DNA of 19,825 bases from an uncultured Clostridia bacterium (GTDB taxonomy: Bacteria > Bacillota > Clostridia > Lachnospirales > Lachnospiraceae), in contig CALBKM010000004.1 in NCBI GenBank assembly GCA_937895705.1, forward strand, positions 1 through 19,825, in the 5' to 3' direction. Below the pieces are notes generated by a model. It did not search any database. It was given only the letters and a program-made list of their open reading frames with translations, and had not been told where the DNA came from. The position numbers and the translations under genes are program-made. This document shows, piece after piece, positions 8,121 through 14,931 of this stretch. Within the stretch, counting starts at the first letter, position 1, and the number at the start of each line of letters is the position of its first letter.

Positions 8121-8148
8121 AGTATAACACAACGATTCTTTTTTGCAA
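8121..8148 (-). promoter_or_regulatory. SigA-type promoter of the 389-residue membrane protein gene
   Basis: On the minus strand TTGCAA (8143-8148), a 16-base spacer and TATACT (8121-8126), with TGT giving an extended -10. The -35, spacer length and -10 are identical to those of the promoter at 6859-6886. The predicted start lies about 45 bases before the ATG at 8068. Confidence 0.65.
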
Positions 8149-8153
8149 GTTCC

Positions 8154-9737
8154 CTAGGAACGAATACGAAATGTTTTCGGAGCAACCTTGTATACAAGAA
8201 GGCACGCCACTGCAGAATATAAAACACAAAATCCGATGGCAGAAAGTCCGAATACAAAGGTCGGTAAACGAAGTTGCATCATAACATAGCATGCAACATA
8301 AGTTACTCCCATAATAATCTGGTATAGTCCGCTTTTTATCTCCGTTCCCGCATTATACGGCTGTAACAGGTAATACAGCGTCAGGTAATGTACCGAGAAA
8401 AAGATACTCATGCAAAAAACAGATACTACAATTATCACATAGTTCAACGGATTCTCCGTGCCGCCGGAGATAAACAACAGAAGTGCCAGCCCTCCGCCGA
8501 CAACACCCGCCGGCAAAAGATTTACCTTAATAATCTCCCACAACCGAATACGAAACAGTTTTAAAATCATCTTCGGTTGCTTGTAAAAAGAATACGTCAG
8601 CAGACTGTGGTCACAGTTTACAAACAATGCCCTCGTAAATCCGGTTCCGCGGTTCATGACATACATAATAAACACAAAATAAGGCAGAAACGTCATAACC
8701 AATTCGTTCAGCTCCGCCCGTTCCTCCGGCATCACTATCACCACTACCGCTAATCCTACAAAGACAATCGCTGCAATTACCGCAATCCGTTTTGCGGAAG
8801 TCCACAAAATTTTCCGATGTCGTTTTATAAACAACTCATTTAAATATTCAAACCCTTTTTTGTTACTGAAAATATTGGTATCCGCACTGATTTTCTTCCG
8901 GTCCTGCTTCTGTTGAAGTTCTCTCTGTACAGTCGGGTCCAGAAAAACCATTGCACCGAACAGAATCTCCTTGTACATGGTCAGATACTGTGTAAAGGTA
9001 AAAATCTTCCGCAGAGACAGTACTCCCGCCAAAATCGTAGCGCCCATAATTCCTACACTTACCGTTTCCGGAATCATTATTCCAAGCGCAGGTAAACCGT
9101 AAGCAATCAGCAGCAGTACCGCCGCCAATATCAACCGCGGGATATTCTGACTATTCTCACTTACAACCTTCCGCTTTTTTTCATAACATGTCAGTTCCGC
9201 CGCCGCATAAATCAGCTTTACTCCGGCCACAAACAAAGGAATCAATAAGCATTCCCAGACCTCCAGACCTGCTAAAAGACCGAAAAGCAAACCGAACACC
9301 GTAAATCCCAGTAGTAACCGTACAATCTCGTAAAAATAGTTCAATAAGGTATATTCCTTCGCGTTCATTCCCAGCAAAATCATGGCATAATACTTATCCT
9401 TGGAAGGATTAAACATATAGGTGTTCATATATGAGCCGATGGCGGACAAACACAGAAGCAGATGTAAAAATGCAGTAGCCTCCGTTCCTTCCCGCAACCC
9501 AAAAAATCCCATCGGCAAAAAAAACATCAAAAGGAAATACACCAGCTTCCAGAAAAATGCGGAAATCACTTCCCATATCCAGAACAACACATTGGCAAAC
9601 ACCTTCAGACCACGGGACTGATAGGCTTTCCCCGGGATCAGCTTCTTAATAAGCGGTATCTGCTTTACCGCATAAATAATACTATTCACACGGTACGTAT
9701 TTTTTAACGAAAAAGAAAGTCGCAATGTCTTACTCAT
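8154..9737 (-). CDS. ABC-2 type transporter, permease subunit
   Basis: A 527-residue integral membrane protein with roughly 11-12 hydrophobic segments. They begin at about residue 46 and run in two groups, separated by a charged soluble stretch (about 260-305, with QRELQQKQDRKKISADTNIF). Its start codon lies 8 bases inside the end of the ATPase gene, with GGAGG upstream of the ATG, so the two are translated together and form one transporter. The N-terminus (SLKNTYRVNSIIYAVKQIP) is soluble. Substrate and direction cannot be read from the sequence; pairs of this type in Firmicutes are often exporters, for example of peptides or antibiotics, but that is inference. No convincing terminator follows before the next promoter. 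Confidence 0.85.
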   Translation of the reverse strand: MSKTLRLSFSLKNTYRVNSIIYAVKQIPLIKKLIPGKAYQSRGLKVFANVLFWIWEVISAFFWKLVYFLLMFFLPMGFFGLREGTEATAFLHLLLCLSAIGSYMNTYMFNPSKDKYYAMILLGMNAKEYTLLNYFYEIVRLLLGFTVFGLLFGLLAGLEVWECLLIPLFVAGVKLIYAAAELTCYEKKRKVVSENSQNIPRLILAAVLLLIAYGLPALGIMIPETVSVGIMGATILAGVLSLRKIFTFTQYLTMYKEILFGAMVFLDPTVQRELQQKQDRKKISADTNIFSNKKGFEYLNELFIKRHRKILWTSAKRIAVIAAIVFVGLAVVVIVMPEERAELNELVMTFLPYFVFIMYVMNRGTGFTRALFVNCDHSLLTYSFYKQPKMILKLFRIRLWEIIKVNLLPAGVVGGGLALLLFISGGTENPLNYVIIVVSVFCMSIFFSVHYLTLYYLLQPYNAGTEIKSGLYQIIMGVTYVACYVMMQLRLPTFVFGLSAIGFCVLYSAVACLLVYKVAPKTFRIRS

Positions 9738-10437
9738 TTCCGTCCTCCCGAAGCGCCGCTATAATCTTCTCCTTGAACTCTCTGCTGTCCAAATCGGTTT
9801 TGTCCACGATTTCCAGTACTCCGTGATTTAACAAAACGATTTCATCACACAAATCCAGTGCCAAATCCATAATATGAGTAGAAAAAATCGTAATACAGCC
9901 CTTCTTTAAGGAACGAAGCAACTGCTTCATTTCCTCCGCCACCACCACATCGAGAGAGGTCAGAGGCTCATCCAAAAGCAACACCTTCGGCTCGGCGATA
10001 ATATTAATTAACATCTGCATCTTATTTTTCATACCGTGGGAATAGTCTTTCAACAGCTTTTCCCTGTCTTCCGCATCGATGCTGACATAATCGAAATACT
10101 CATCAATCGTCTTTTTTTCCTCAATCCGGCCTTCGTGAATATCCAGAAAAAACTTTAAAAACTCTCTTCCCGTCAAAAATTCCGGTACCGTAGGTGTGGA
10201 AAGAACATAACCGATATCTTCCGGCACCGGCTTACGTACCTCCCCATCCGTTTCCAGATAAAATTTGCCGCCATCTGTCTTTATATCACCGTTAATACAA
10301 TTAAACAATGTCGTTTTTCCGGCACCGTTTCTTCCCAAAAGTCCGTAAATTTTCCCCGCTTCAAAGGCAAAATCAATGTCCTTTAATACCTGCTTTTTCT
10401 CAAAACTTTTCGATAAGTGTTCAATCGTAAACTTCAT
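9730..10437 (-). CDS. ABC transporter, ATP-binding subunit
   Basis: A 235-residue ATPase that would power the membrane subunit encoded immediately downstream. Visible motifs: Walker A GRNGAGKTT (35-43), a degenerate signature YSHGMKNKMQ (132-141) in place of LSGGQ, Walker B LLLDEP (153-158), D-loop SLD and the switch histidine H188 in FSTHIMD. The Q-loop region reads IGYVLSTPTVPEFLTG, where the usual Gln is not obvious; such changes are frequent in ABC-2 type ATPases. The start at 10437 has GGGAG 7 bases upstream; an in-frame ATG at 10494 would lengthen the N-terminus by 19 charged residues and lacks a site. It follows an intrinsic terminator, so it must have its own promoter, which I could not identify with confidence. 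Confidence 0.93.
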   Translation of the reverse strand: MKFTIEHLSKSFEKKQVLKDIDFAFEAGKIYGLLGRNGAGKTTLFNCINGDIKTDGGKFYLETDGEVRKPVPEDIGYVLSTPTVPEFLTGREFLKFFLDIHEGRIEEKKTIDEYFDYVSIDAEDREKLLKDYSHGMKNKMQMLINIIAEPKVLLLDEPLTSLDVVVAEEMKQLLRSLKKGCITIFSTHIMDLALDLCDEIVLLNHGVLEIVDKTDLDSREFKEKIIAALREDGNE

Positions 10438-10508
10438 TTTCTGCTCCCTTCTTATACTTACTTCTGTTTCCTGCACTCTTTTTTCATAATGCATTTTGCT
10501 CTGTCGGT

Positions 10509-10540
10509 AAAAAAGACGACACGTTCTGCCACGTGCCGTC
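10509..10540 (-). terminator. Strong intrinsic terminator after the NlpC/P60-like gene
   Basis: In the minus-strand RNA GACGGCACGU (10531-10540) pairs with ACGUGUCGUC (10515-10524), 10 bp with one G-U, around a 6-base loop, followed by six U (10514-10509). This is a textbook Rho-independent terminator. It separates the NlpC/P60-like gene from the ABC transporter operon. Confidence 0.9.
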
Positions 10541-10593
10541 CGGTCTTCACAAAGGATTCGATCCCCTCATATATGTCTCCCTACCCACGTCTG

Positions 10594-11160
10594 CTATGCC
10601 AGACAAAACCGTTCTCTGGCCAAACCTCCCAATGTTCCTTCATAACACAGCTTCATCTCCGGAAGATTCAGAAAATCCACCGGATGATACAACTCCGGCG
10701 ACTTCGTAAGCTCCATAATTCCTACTTCGTTTAACGTCTCCGCTACAAACTGGGAACAAAAATATTTGTTCCGACGCTTATAAGGAATACCGAAGAAACA
10801 CAAAAACGTTCCCAACACACTGTACTGAAAACTTCTCTGTACCGGAAGCATTTTCTTAAACTTCCTGCGGATCGCACGATAAGACTGTGCCGGAACCTCC
10901 AACCGGTAAAGCGCACACGGCGCACTCTTACACTTTGCCATCATACCGGATTCTATGCTTTCATGTACAAATCCCGCCGGAAGCGGCAGATTCGTATACC
11001 GTCTCGCAAAACTGTAAAACTGCGTGCAATCGCCGGAAAACCCGATGGACACATGGGTATAGGGCTCCTTTGTCGCTATATGTATAACTCTGGAAAGCAA
11101 AGATGTTGTACGCAATAATAAAATGTAAAGCTCCCTGGTTCCCTGATCTTTCTTTGCCAT
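10594..11160 (-). CDS. Permuted papain-fold (NlpC/P60 or YiiX-like) protein
   Basis: A 188-residue protein with the two hallmarks of circularly permuted NlpC/P60-like enzymes: an early histidine in EPYTHVSIGF (H36) and a late cysteine in YFCSQFVAETL (C135), the reverse of the classical Cys-then-His order. Members of this group are thiol hydrolases or acyl-transferring enzymes acting on amides or lipids; the substrate here is unknown. No signal peptide is seen, and the chain is rich in Lys/Arg, so it is probably cytoplasmic or peripheral. The ATG at 11160 is chosen because AAGGTG stands 9 bases upstream; an in-frame GTG at 11172 is part of that site. The gene is monocistronic, with its own promoter and terminator. 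Confidence 0.75.
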   Translation of the reverse strand: MAKKDQGTRELYILLLRTTSLLSRVIHIATKEPYTHVSIGFSGDCTQFYSFARRYTNLPLPAGFVHESIESGMMAKCKSAPCALYRLEVPAQSYRAIRRKFKKMLPVQRSFQYSVLGTFLCFFGIPYKRRNKYFCSQFVAETLNEVGIMELTKSPELYHPVDFLNLPEMKLCYEGTLGGLARERFCLA

Positions 11161-11222
11161 TCTCAATATCACCTTCCCTCACTACGGCTCCCTCTGCCGC
11201 ATGACAAACTACAGATAATAAT

Positions 11223-11251
11223 ATTATAGTATATAATTCGGAGAAACGCAA
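11223..11251 (-). promoter_or_regulatory. SigA-type promoter of the NlpC/P60-like gene
   Basis: On the minus strand TTGCGT (11246-11251), a 17-base spacer and a perfect TATAAT (11223-11228). The surrounding sequence is very A+T-rich. The predicted transcript start leaves a leader of about 55 bases before the ATG at 11160. Confidence 0.7.
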
Positions 11252-11278
11252 GTATTTCTGATTCCCAATCCTTTCCGT

Positions 11279-11308
11279 AAAAGGCAGCCTTATAAAAAGA
11301 CCGCCTTT
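11279..11308 (-). terminator. Intrinsic terminator after ldhA
   Basis: In the minus-strand RNA AAAGGCGGUC (11299-11308) pairs with GGCUGCCUUU (11280-11289), 10 bp including a G-U and a U-G pair, with a 9-base U/A loop, and ends in UUUU. On the plus strand both wobbles become mismatches, so the element works on the minus strand. It starts 2 bases after the ldhA stop. Confidence 0.75.
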
Positions 11309-11310
11309 AT

Positions 11311-12345
11311 TTAAAAACACCGCTCCTTATGCTCCTTCTTACAGCTTCCGTTCTTTGCACACCGGTAACAGATCTCGTTTGGCAGTGCTTCCCCCGCAAA
11401 ATATTGACGCAGATTTTCCAATGTCGTCTCCGCAATATTTTTTAACGCTTCATGGGTCAAAAACGCCTGATGTGAAGTAAGCAGTACATTCGGCATGGAA
11501 ATAATGCGTGCAAGCTCATCGTCCGGCATCACCGCTCCGGAGTAATCCTCGTAAAAATAATCGCTCTCTTCCTCATACACATCAAGTCCCGCGGCGCCGA
11601 TTTTTCCTTCCTTCAGGCCCTCAATCAGTGCCGTAGAATCAATCAATGCACCACGGGAAGTATTTACTAACATCACACCGTCTTTCATCCTCTGAATCGC
11701 TTTCTCATCCACCAAATGATACGACTCCTTCGTCAGCGGACAATGTAAGGATATCATATCGGAATGTCTGCACAGTTCTTCAAAAGTCACATAACGGACT
11801 CCCTCCCGTTCTTTAGGATACGGGTCATACGCCAACACCTTCATGCCGAACCCCTGACAGATATCGATGAACACCTGCCCGATTTTTCCGGTTCCCACTA
11901 CACCCATGGTCTTTCCGTGAAAGTCCGTCCCCAGAAGACCGATTAAACTGAAATTATACTCTCTGATACGATTGTAGGCACGGTAAAGCTTCCGGTTCAG
12001 AGAAAGAAACATGCCCATGGTAAACTCCGCCACTGCGTACGGCGAATATGCCGGCACTCGGACAATATGCACCTTTCCGTAAGCCTCCTTGAAATCCACA
12101 TTATTGTATCCCGCACAACGAAGGGCTACAACGGAAATCCCCATCCCGGCCAGAGACTGCACCACCTCGCCGTTTACTCTATCATTGACAAAGGCCACTA
12201 CTGCGTCACAACCTTTGGCAAACACCACGCTCCGTTCGTTAAGCTTGGAATCACAGTACAGAATCTCGAAGTTATATTCTTTTGCAAAAGGATCAAAATA
12301 GATTTTGTCATAAGGTTTCGCATCAAAAAAGCATAGTTTCTTCAT
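11311..12345 (-). CDS. ldhA: Fermentative D-lactate dehydrogenase with Cys-rich C-terminal tail
   Basis: Reduces pyruvate to D-lactate with NADH, regenerating NAD+ in fermentation. The 344-residue protein has the D-2-hydroxyacid dehydrogenase layout: NAD-binding VVGTGKIGQVF (149-159), followed by D174 in LAYDPYP, catalytic R231 in NTSRGALID, acid E260 in DVYEEESDYFYED and H292 in TSHQAFLTHEAL. The last two motifs closely resemble E. coli LdhA (DVYENE, HQAFLT), which favours D-LDH over other 2-hydroxyacid dehydrogenases. After the usual end near LPNE, the chain continues with about 20 residues containing four cysteines (C326, C329, C335, C343), a possible metal-binding or redox tail. The ATG has AGGAGG 5 bases upstream. 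A terminator follows. No clear promoter was seen, so co-transcription with the P-loop gene upstream is possible. Confidence 0.9.
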   Translation of the reverse strand: MKKLCFFDAKPYDKIYFDPFAKEYNFEILYCDSKLNERSVVFAKGCDAVVAFVNDRVNGEVVQSLAGMGISVVALRCAGYNNVDFKEAYGKVHIVRVPAYSPYAVAEFTMGMFLSLNRKLYRAYNRIREYNFSLIGLLGTDFHGKTMGVVGTGKIGQVFIDICQGFGMKVLAYDPYPKEREGVRYVTFEELCRHSDMISLHCPLTKESYHLVDEKAIQRMKDGVMLVNTSRGALIDSTALIEGLKEGKIGAAGLDVYEEESDYFYEDYSGAVMPDDELARIISMPNVLLTSHQAFLTHEALKNIAETTLENLRQYFAGEALPNEICYRCAKNGSCKKEHKERCF

Positions 12346-12457
12346 AACAGCCTCCTGTTCCTTATTTCTTTTTTTCCTTAGTATTCCTTTCTTTTTCTCC
12401 CTTATGCATTTTCGGTACATCCGATTCTGCCATGATACCGTCCCGGACGTTCGGTAT

Positions 12458-13474
12458 TTACAGCTCCCATAATAACTCCAGCAACTGCTCCGTACGCTCT
12501 GTTATTACGGAAAAATCCACACACTCTCTGTATATCGATTCCAGATCGTCATGAATCCGCTTACATTCCTTAAAACAATCCATCGCCGCATCCTCCAGCC
12601 GTCTTGCCTCCTCTGCGTAACGCAAAGCGATACCGTGACAGTCCTTCTTCAAAAATTCTCCCGCAGAAAACAACGTCCCGTCCGTCCCCGGCGCAGTAGT
12701 TAAAAATACTTCCTGTTCCCGGAGCAACAAGTGTAACACTCTTTGCGGACAAAGCGGGCTGCAAAAAAACTCCTTCTTATCATTTCGGATTGCCCTTGCA
12801 AGCAAATCCGTCACTACATCCTTTTCCGCACCAAGTACCCGGTATACCCGGTTCCCTTCGCTATGCATTTTTGCAAAACTGACCCGCCCTTTACAACTGA
12901 GGGCATCCAGAAACAGTCGTCTGTTCTGTCTTTCCTCTCTCTTTCCGAAGCGTTCTGCCATATCTCTTACCTGCTTTGCAATCTTTTCTTGGTCCACACA
13001 ATCCGCAATCTCCCGATAGCGTTCCTCCTCCAGCGACTTCGCAGCACGAAGAAACGCATACCCTCTGCGATAGCTTTCCTTATTCTTTCTTGTAATCCGT
13101 TCCACCTCGTCCCGATATTTTACAATGCGGTTCCGGTCGATTTGTTCCCCCAAGTTCACAATTTCCTCCACCGCCCCCGGAAACATCGGATCCATGGCAT
13201 GAGGAGAGGTGGCATCCGCAAATACAATGCCCCGCTTTACCAGACGAACCGCATCCAGACTGTCCGGATCACCGGAGCAATAGAACCGTTCCACTTCTTC
13301 CCCGGCTTCCTCCGATTTTGTCGCCACCCGTTTCATCAACGTACTTTTTCCTACCCCCGGTCCGCCCTTTATCATAAAGTACCGGGTCAAACGGTCCCAA
13401 GTCGGCACCACCCCGTCAAAATAATTATGAAACCCTTCTCCGCTGTTGCTTCCCGAAAAATAACATTGTCCCAT
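12458..13474 (-). CDS. P-loop ATPase of the PRK06851 type, second half degenerate
   Basis: A 338-residue cytoplasmic NTPase of unknown function. Walker A is GGPGVGKST (37-45). The stretch FYCSGDPDSLDAV (64-76) and the following ADATSPHAMDPMFPGAVEEI (86-105) match my memory of the group annotated PRK06851 in spore-forming Firmicutes. The second half seems to be a decayed copy of the first: FFCS at 236-239 with VF 17-18 residues later mirrors FYCS and VF at 64-85, but the position of its P-loop (near 211-222) has lost G-K-S/T. The ATG at 13474 has GGAGATAC upstream; an in-frame extension to 13624 would overlap the divergent dpaA gene and lacks a site. It is transcribed divergently from dpaA-dpaB, which hints at a sporulation link without proving it. 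Confidence 0.75.
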   Translation of the reverse strand: MGQCYFSGSNSGEGFHNYFDGVVPTWDRLTRYFMIKGGPGVGKSTLMKRVATKSEEAGEEVERFYCSGDPDSLDAVRLVKRGIVFADATSPHAMDPMFPGAVEEIVNLGEQIDRNRIVKYRDEVERITRKNKESYRRGYAFLRAAKSLEEERYREIADCVDQEKIAKQVRDMAERFGKREERQNRRLFLDALSCKGRVSFAKMHSEGNRVYRVLGAEKDVVTDLLARAIRNDKKEFFCSPLCPQRVLHLLLREQEVFLTTAPGTDGTLFSAGEFLKKDCHGIALRYAEEARRLEDAAMDCFKECKRIHDDLESIYRECVDFSVITERTEQLLELLWEL

Positions 13475-13535
13475 AGTATCTCCAATCAAATCTCGTTCCC
13501 TACATTTTATTCCGCACTTTTTTCTTCGTGCACAC

Positions 13536-13562
13536 ACCAATTCAATTCCCGCGAATACACTG
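13536..13562 (+). promoter_or_regulatory. Candidate mother-cell (SigE/SigK-like) promoter of dpaA-dpaB
   Basis: AC at 13536-13537, 16 bases, then AATACACT (13554-13561). This keeps the AC of SigK -35 boxes and 7 of 8 positions of the SigE -10 consensus CATACAMT. The SigK -10 (CATAnnnTA) fits only in ATA. In B. subtilis the orthologous operon is under SigK. A SigA reading with TATAAA at about 13566 has no matching -35. The call rests mainly on the gene's known biology. Confidence 0.35.
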
Positions 13563-13588
13563 TGGTATAAAAAGCAAAGGAGTCGCTT

Positions 13589-14290
13589 ATGAATTTTCTG
13601 ATTTACGGAGAGGACTGCCGGCATGCGATTCTGTCCGACCTCTTACAACAAGCCGGGCACACCCCGCAGGCTCCCGCAGACCTTCTTATTTTATCCCCGA
13701 AAGAGAGCTTTACGAAACACACCGATGTCATAAACAGCAGCTGCCTCATCTGGGGCGGTATTCCGTCGGAGACCACGGTTCTGCAAACCGCAGGCTATCG
13801 AAAGCTCAGACAAAGTGATGCCTTCCGAGTTAAAAATTCCGTTTACACGGCGGAAGGAGCCGTAGCACTTGCCGTAAACGAAACAAAAACTGCACTGTGC
13901 GAAACCGAGGTTCTCATTCTGGGCTACGGGTTTCTCGGAAAAGAGTGCGCCCGGTTATTTACTGCTCTGGATGCTGTCGTTACGATATATACCGAAAATC
14001 CGGAAGAACTTTCCGCAGCCTCACAAAAAGGCTTCCCGGCAAAAAAACTTACGAATCTTTCCTCTTTGGACGGTGCCGTTGTAATCAATACCATTCCGGC
14101 GCCCGTACTGGACCGGTTACCTGTTTCCTGTAATACAACACCGGCTCTTTTAATCGAACTGGCCAGCGTTCCATGTCTGACAAAAGACATTACGGGCCTT
14201 CGTGTACTTCCGGCAAGAGCCCTGCCTTCCCGGTTTTCCCCGGAATCTGCCGCAAAGCTGATATTTAACGAAATTATAGAACAAATATAA
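13589..14290 (+). CDS. dpaA: Dipicolinate synthase subunit A, short form
   Basis: With DpaB it makes dipicolinic acid from a dihydrodipicolinate-pathway intermediate in the mother cell; the product enters the spore core as the calcium chelate and gives heat resistance. Family landmarks: N83-S84 and TAEGA (87-91), corresponding to NSIPTVEG of B. subtilis SpoVFA; a Rossmann-type ILGYGFLGKECARLF (110-124); NTIPAPVL (167-174) and LIELASVPCLT. At 233 residues it is about 60 shorter than the B. subtilis protein (about 297), and most of the loss is in the N-terminal domain before NS. The reading frame is intact and motifs are kept, so I read this as a compact variant, not a pseudogene. AAGGAG lies 7 bases before the ATG. 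dpaB follows after 13 bases. Confidence 0.88.
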   Translation: MNFLIYGEDCRHAILSDLLQQAGHTPQAPADLLILSPKESFTKHTDVINSSCLIWGGIPSETTVLQTAGYRKLRQSDAFRVKNSVYTAEGAVALAVNETKTALCETEVLILGYGFLGKECARLFTALDAVVTIYTENPEELSAASQKGFPAKKLTNLSSLDGAVVINTIPAPVLDRLPVSCNTTPALLIELASVPCLTKDITGLRVLPARALPSRFSPESAAKLIFNEIIEQI

Positions 14291-14303
14291 AAGGAGTAAT
14301 CAT

Positions 14304-14885
14304 ATGGAAAATTTAAAAGGAATGCGCATCGGGTTTGCCATCACCGGATCCTTTTGCACCTTTTCAAAGATATTAGACCCAATCAAGGAATTGGTTCGCC
14401 TCGGGGCGATTGTAACCCCGATTTTTTCTTTTTCTACAGCACAGATTAACAGCCGTTTCTATAAAGCCGAAGACTTCCGTACCGATGTGGAGGCAATTAC
14501 CGGCAACACCGTAATCGACACCATTCCGGGAGCGGAGCCTATCGGTCCGAAGAAGCTTTTCGACCTTATCATTGTAGCTCCGTGTACCGGAAACTCCATT
14601 GCAAAGCTGGCAAACGCCATCACCGACACCCCGGTTACCATGGCGGTAAAAGCTCATCTTAGAAACAACCGCCCGGTGCTCCTTGCCGTCTCCACCAACG
14701 ACGGCCTTACCGGAAACGCCGCAAACATCGGCAAACTCCTTAATACCCGGAACTACTACTTCGTCCCGTTCCGCCAAGATGACTGCTCCGGCAAGCCGAA
14801 CTCCCTGGTTGCCGACATGGCACTGATACCGGTGTCCGCCTCAAAGGCGGCAAACGGAGAGCAGATTCAGCCGTTGCTGCGGTAG
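14304..14885 (+). CDS. dpaB: Dipicolinate synthase subunit B (flavoprotein-like)
   Basis: Second subunit of dipicolinate synthase, 193 residues, close to the ~200 of B. subtilis SpoVFB. It has the flavoprotein-type start RIGFAITGSFCTF (8-20), the motif IVAPCTGNSIAKLANAITD and the later LLAVSTNDGLTGNA and DCSGKPNSLVAD, all typical of this subunit. It is translated from AAAGGAG 6 bases upstream and forms an operon with dpaA. Unlike B. subtilis, the pair is not followed by asd and dapG; the next gene is a vegetatively controlled acyltransferase with its own promoter. No terminator is visible in the 46 bases between them. Confidence 0.95.
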   Translation: MENLKGMRIGFAITGSFCTFSKILDPIKELVRLGAIVTPIFSFSTAQINSRFYKAEDFRTDVEAITGNTVIDTIPGAEPIGPKKLFDLIIVAPCTGNSIAKLANAITDTPVTMAVKAHLRNNRPVLLAVSTNDGLTGNAANIGKLLNTRNYYFVPFRQDDCSGKPNSLVADMALIPVSASKAANGEQIQPLLR

Positions 14886-14902
14886 TTTACTTATGATATA
14901 AT
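14874..14902 (+). promoter_or_regulatory. SigA extended -10 promoter of the acyltransferase gene
   Basis: TTGCTG (14874-14879), 17 bases, then a perfect TATAAT (14897-14902) with TGA before it (extended -10). The -35 lies within the last codons of dpaB. It implies that the acyltransferase is expressed in growing cells, independently of the sporulation-type dpa operon. Confidence 0.75.
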
Positions 14903-14931
14903 CGAAGTATCACCAACGTAGGAGAACAGTC

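Noticed and set aside
8149..8163. GTTCC-CTA-GGAAC hairpin at the end of the ABC permease gene.
   Set aside because: Only 5 bp, overlapping the stop codon, with no U run directly after it; not convincing as a terminator.
10961..11320. A 119-codon minus-strand frame covering the promoter region of the NlpC/P60-like gene.
   Set aside because: It overlaps the real gene in another frame, spans a terminator and a good promoter, and has no ribosome binding site.
12419..12457. ATACCG...CGGTAT hairpin between the P-loop gene and ldhA as a terminator.
   Set aside because: The stem is 6 bp, a competing CGTC/GACG pairing lies inside, and CATGG follows instead of a U tract.
12743..13570. A 275-codon open frame on the plus strand opposite the P-loop gene.
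   Set aside because: It lacks a ribosome binding site, its product is basic and low in recognisable motifs, and the opposite strand encodes a clear P-loop protein.
13566..13571. TATAAA before dpaA as a SigA -10 box.
   Set aside because: No acceptable -35 at 16-18 bases, and the operon is expected to be sporulation-controlled.
13475..13624. Longer form of the P-loop protein starting at 13624.
   Set aside because: It would overlap the divergent dpaA coding region and carries no family motif in the added 50 residues.
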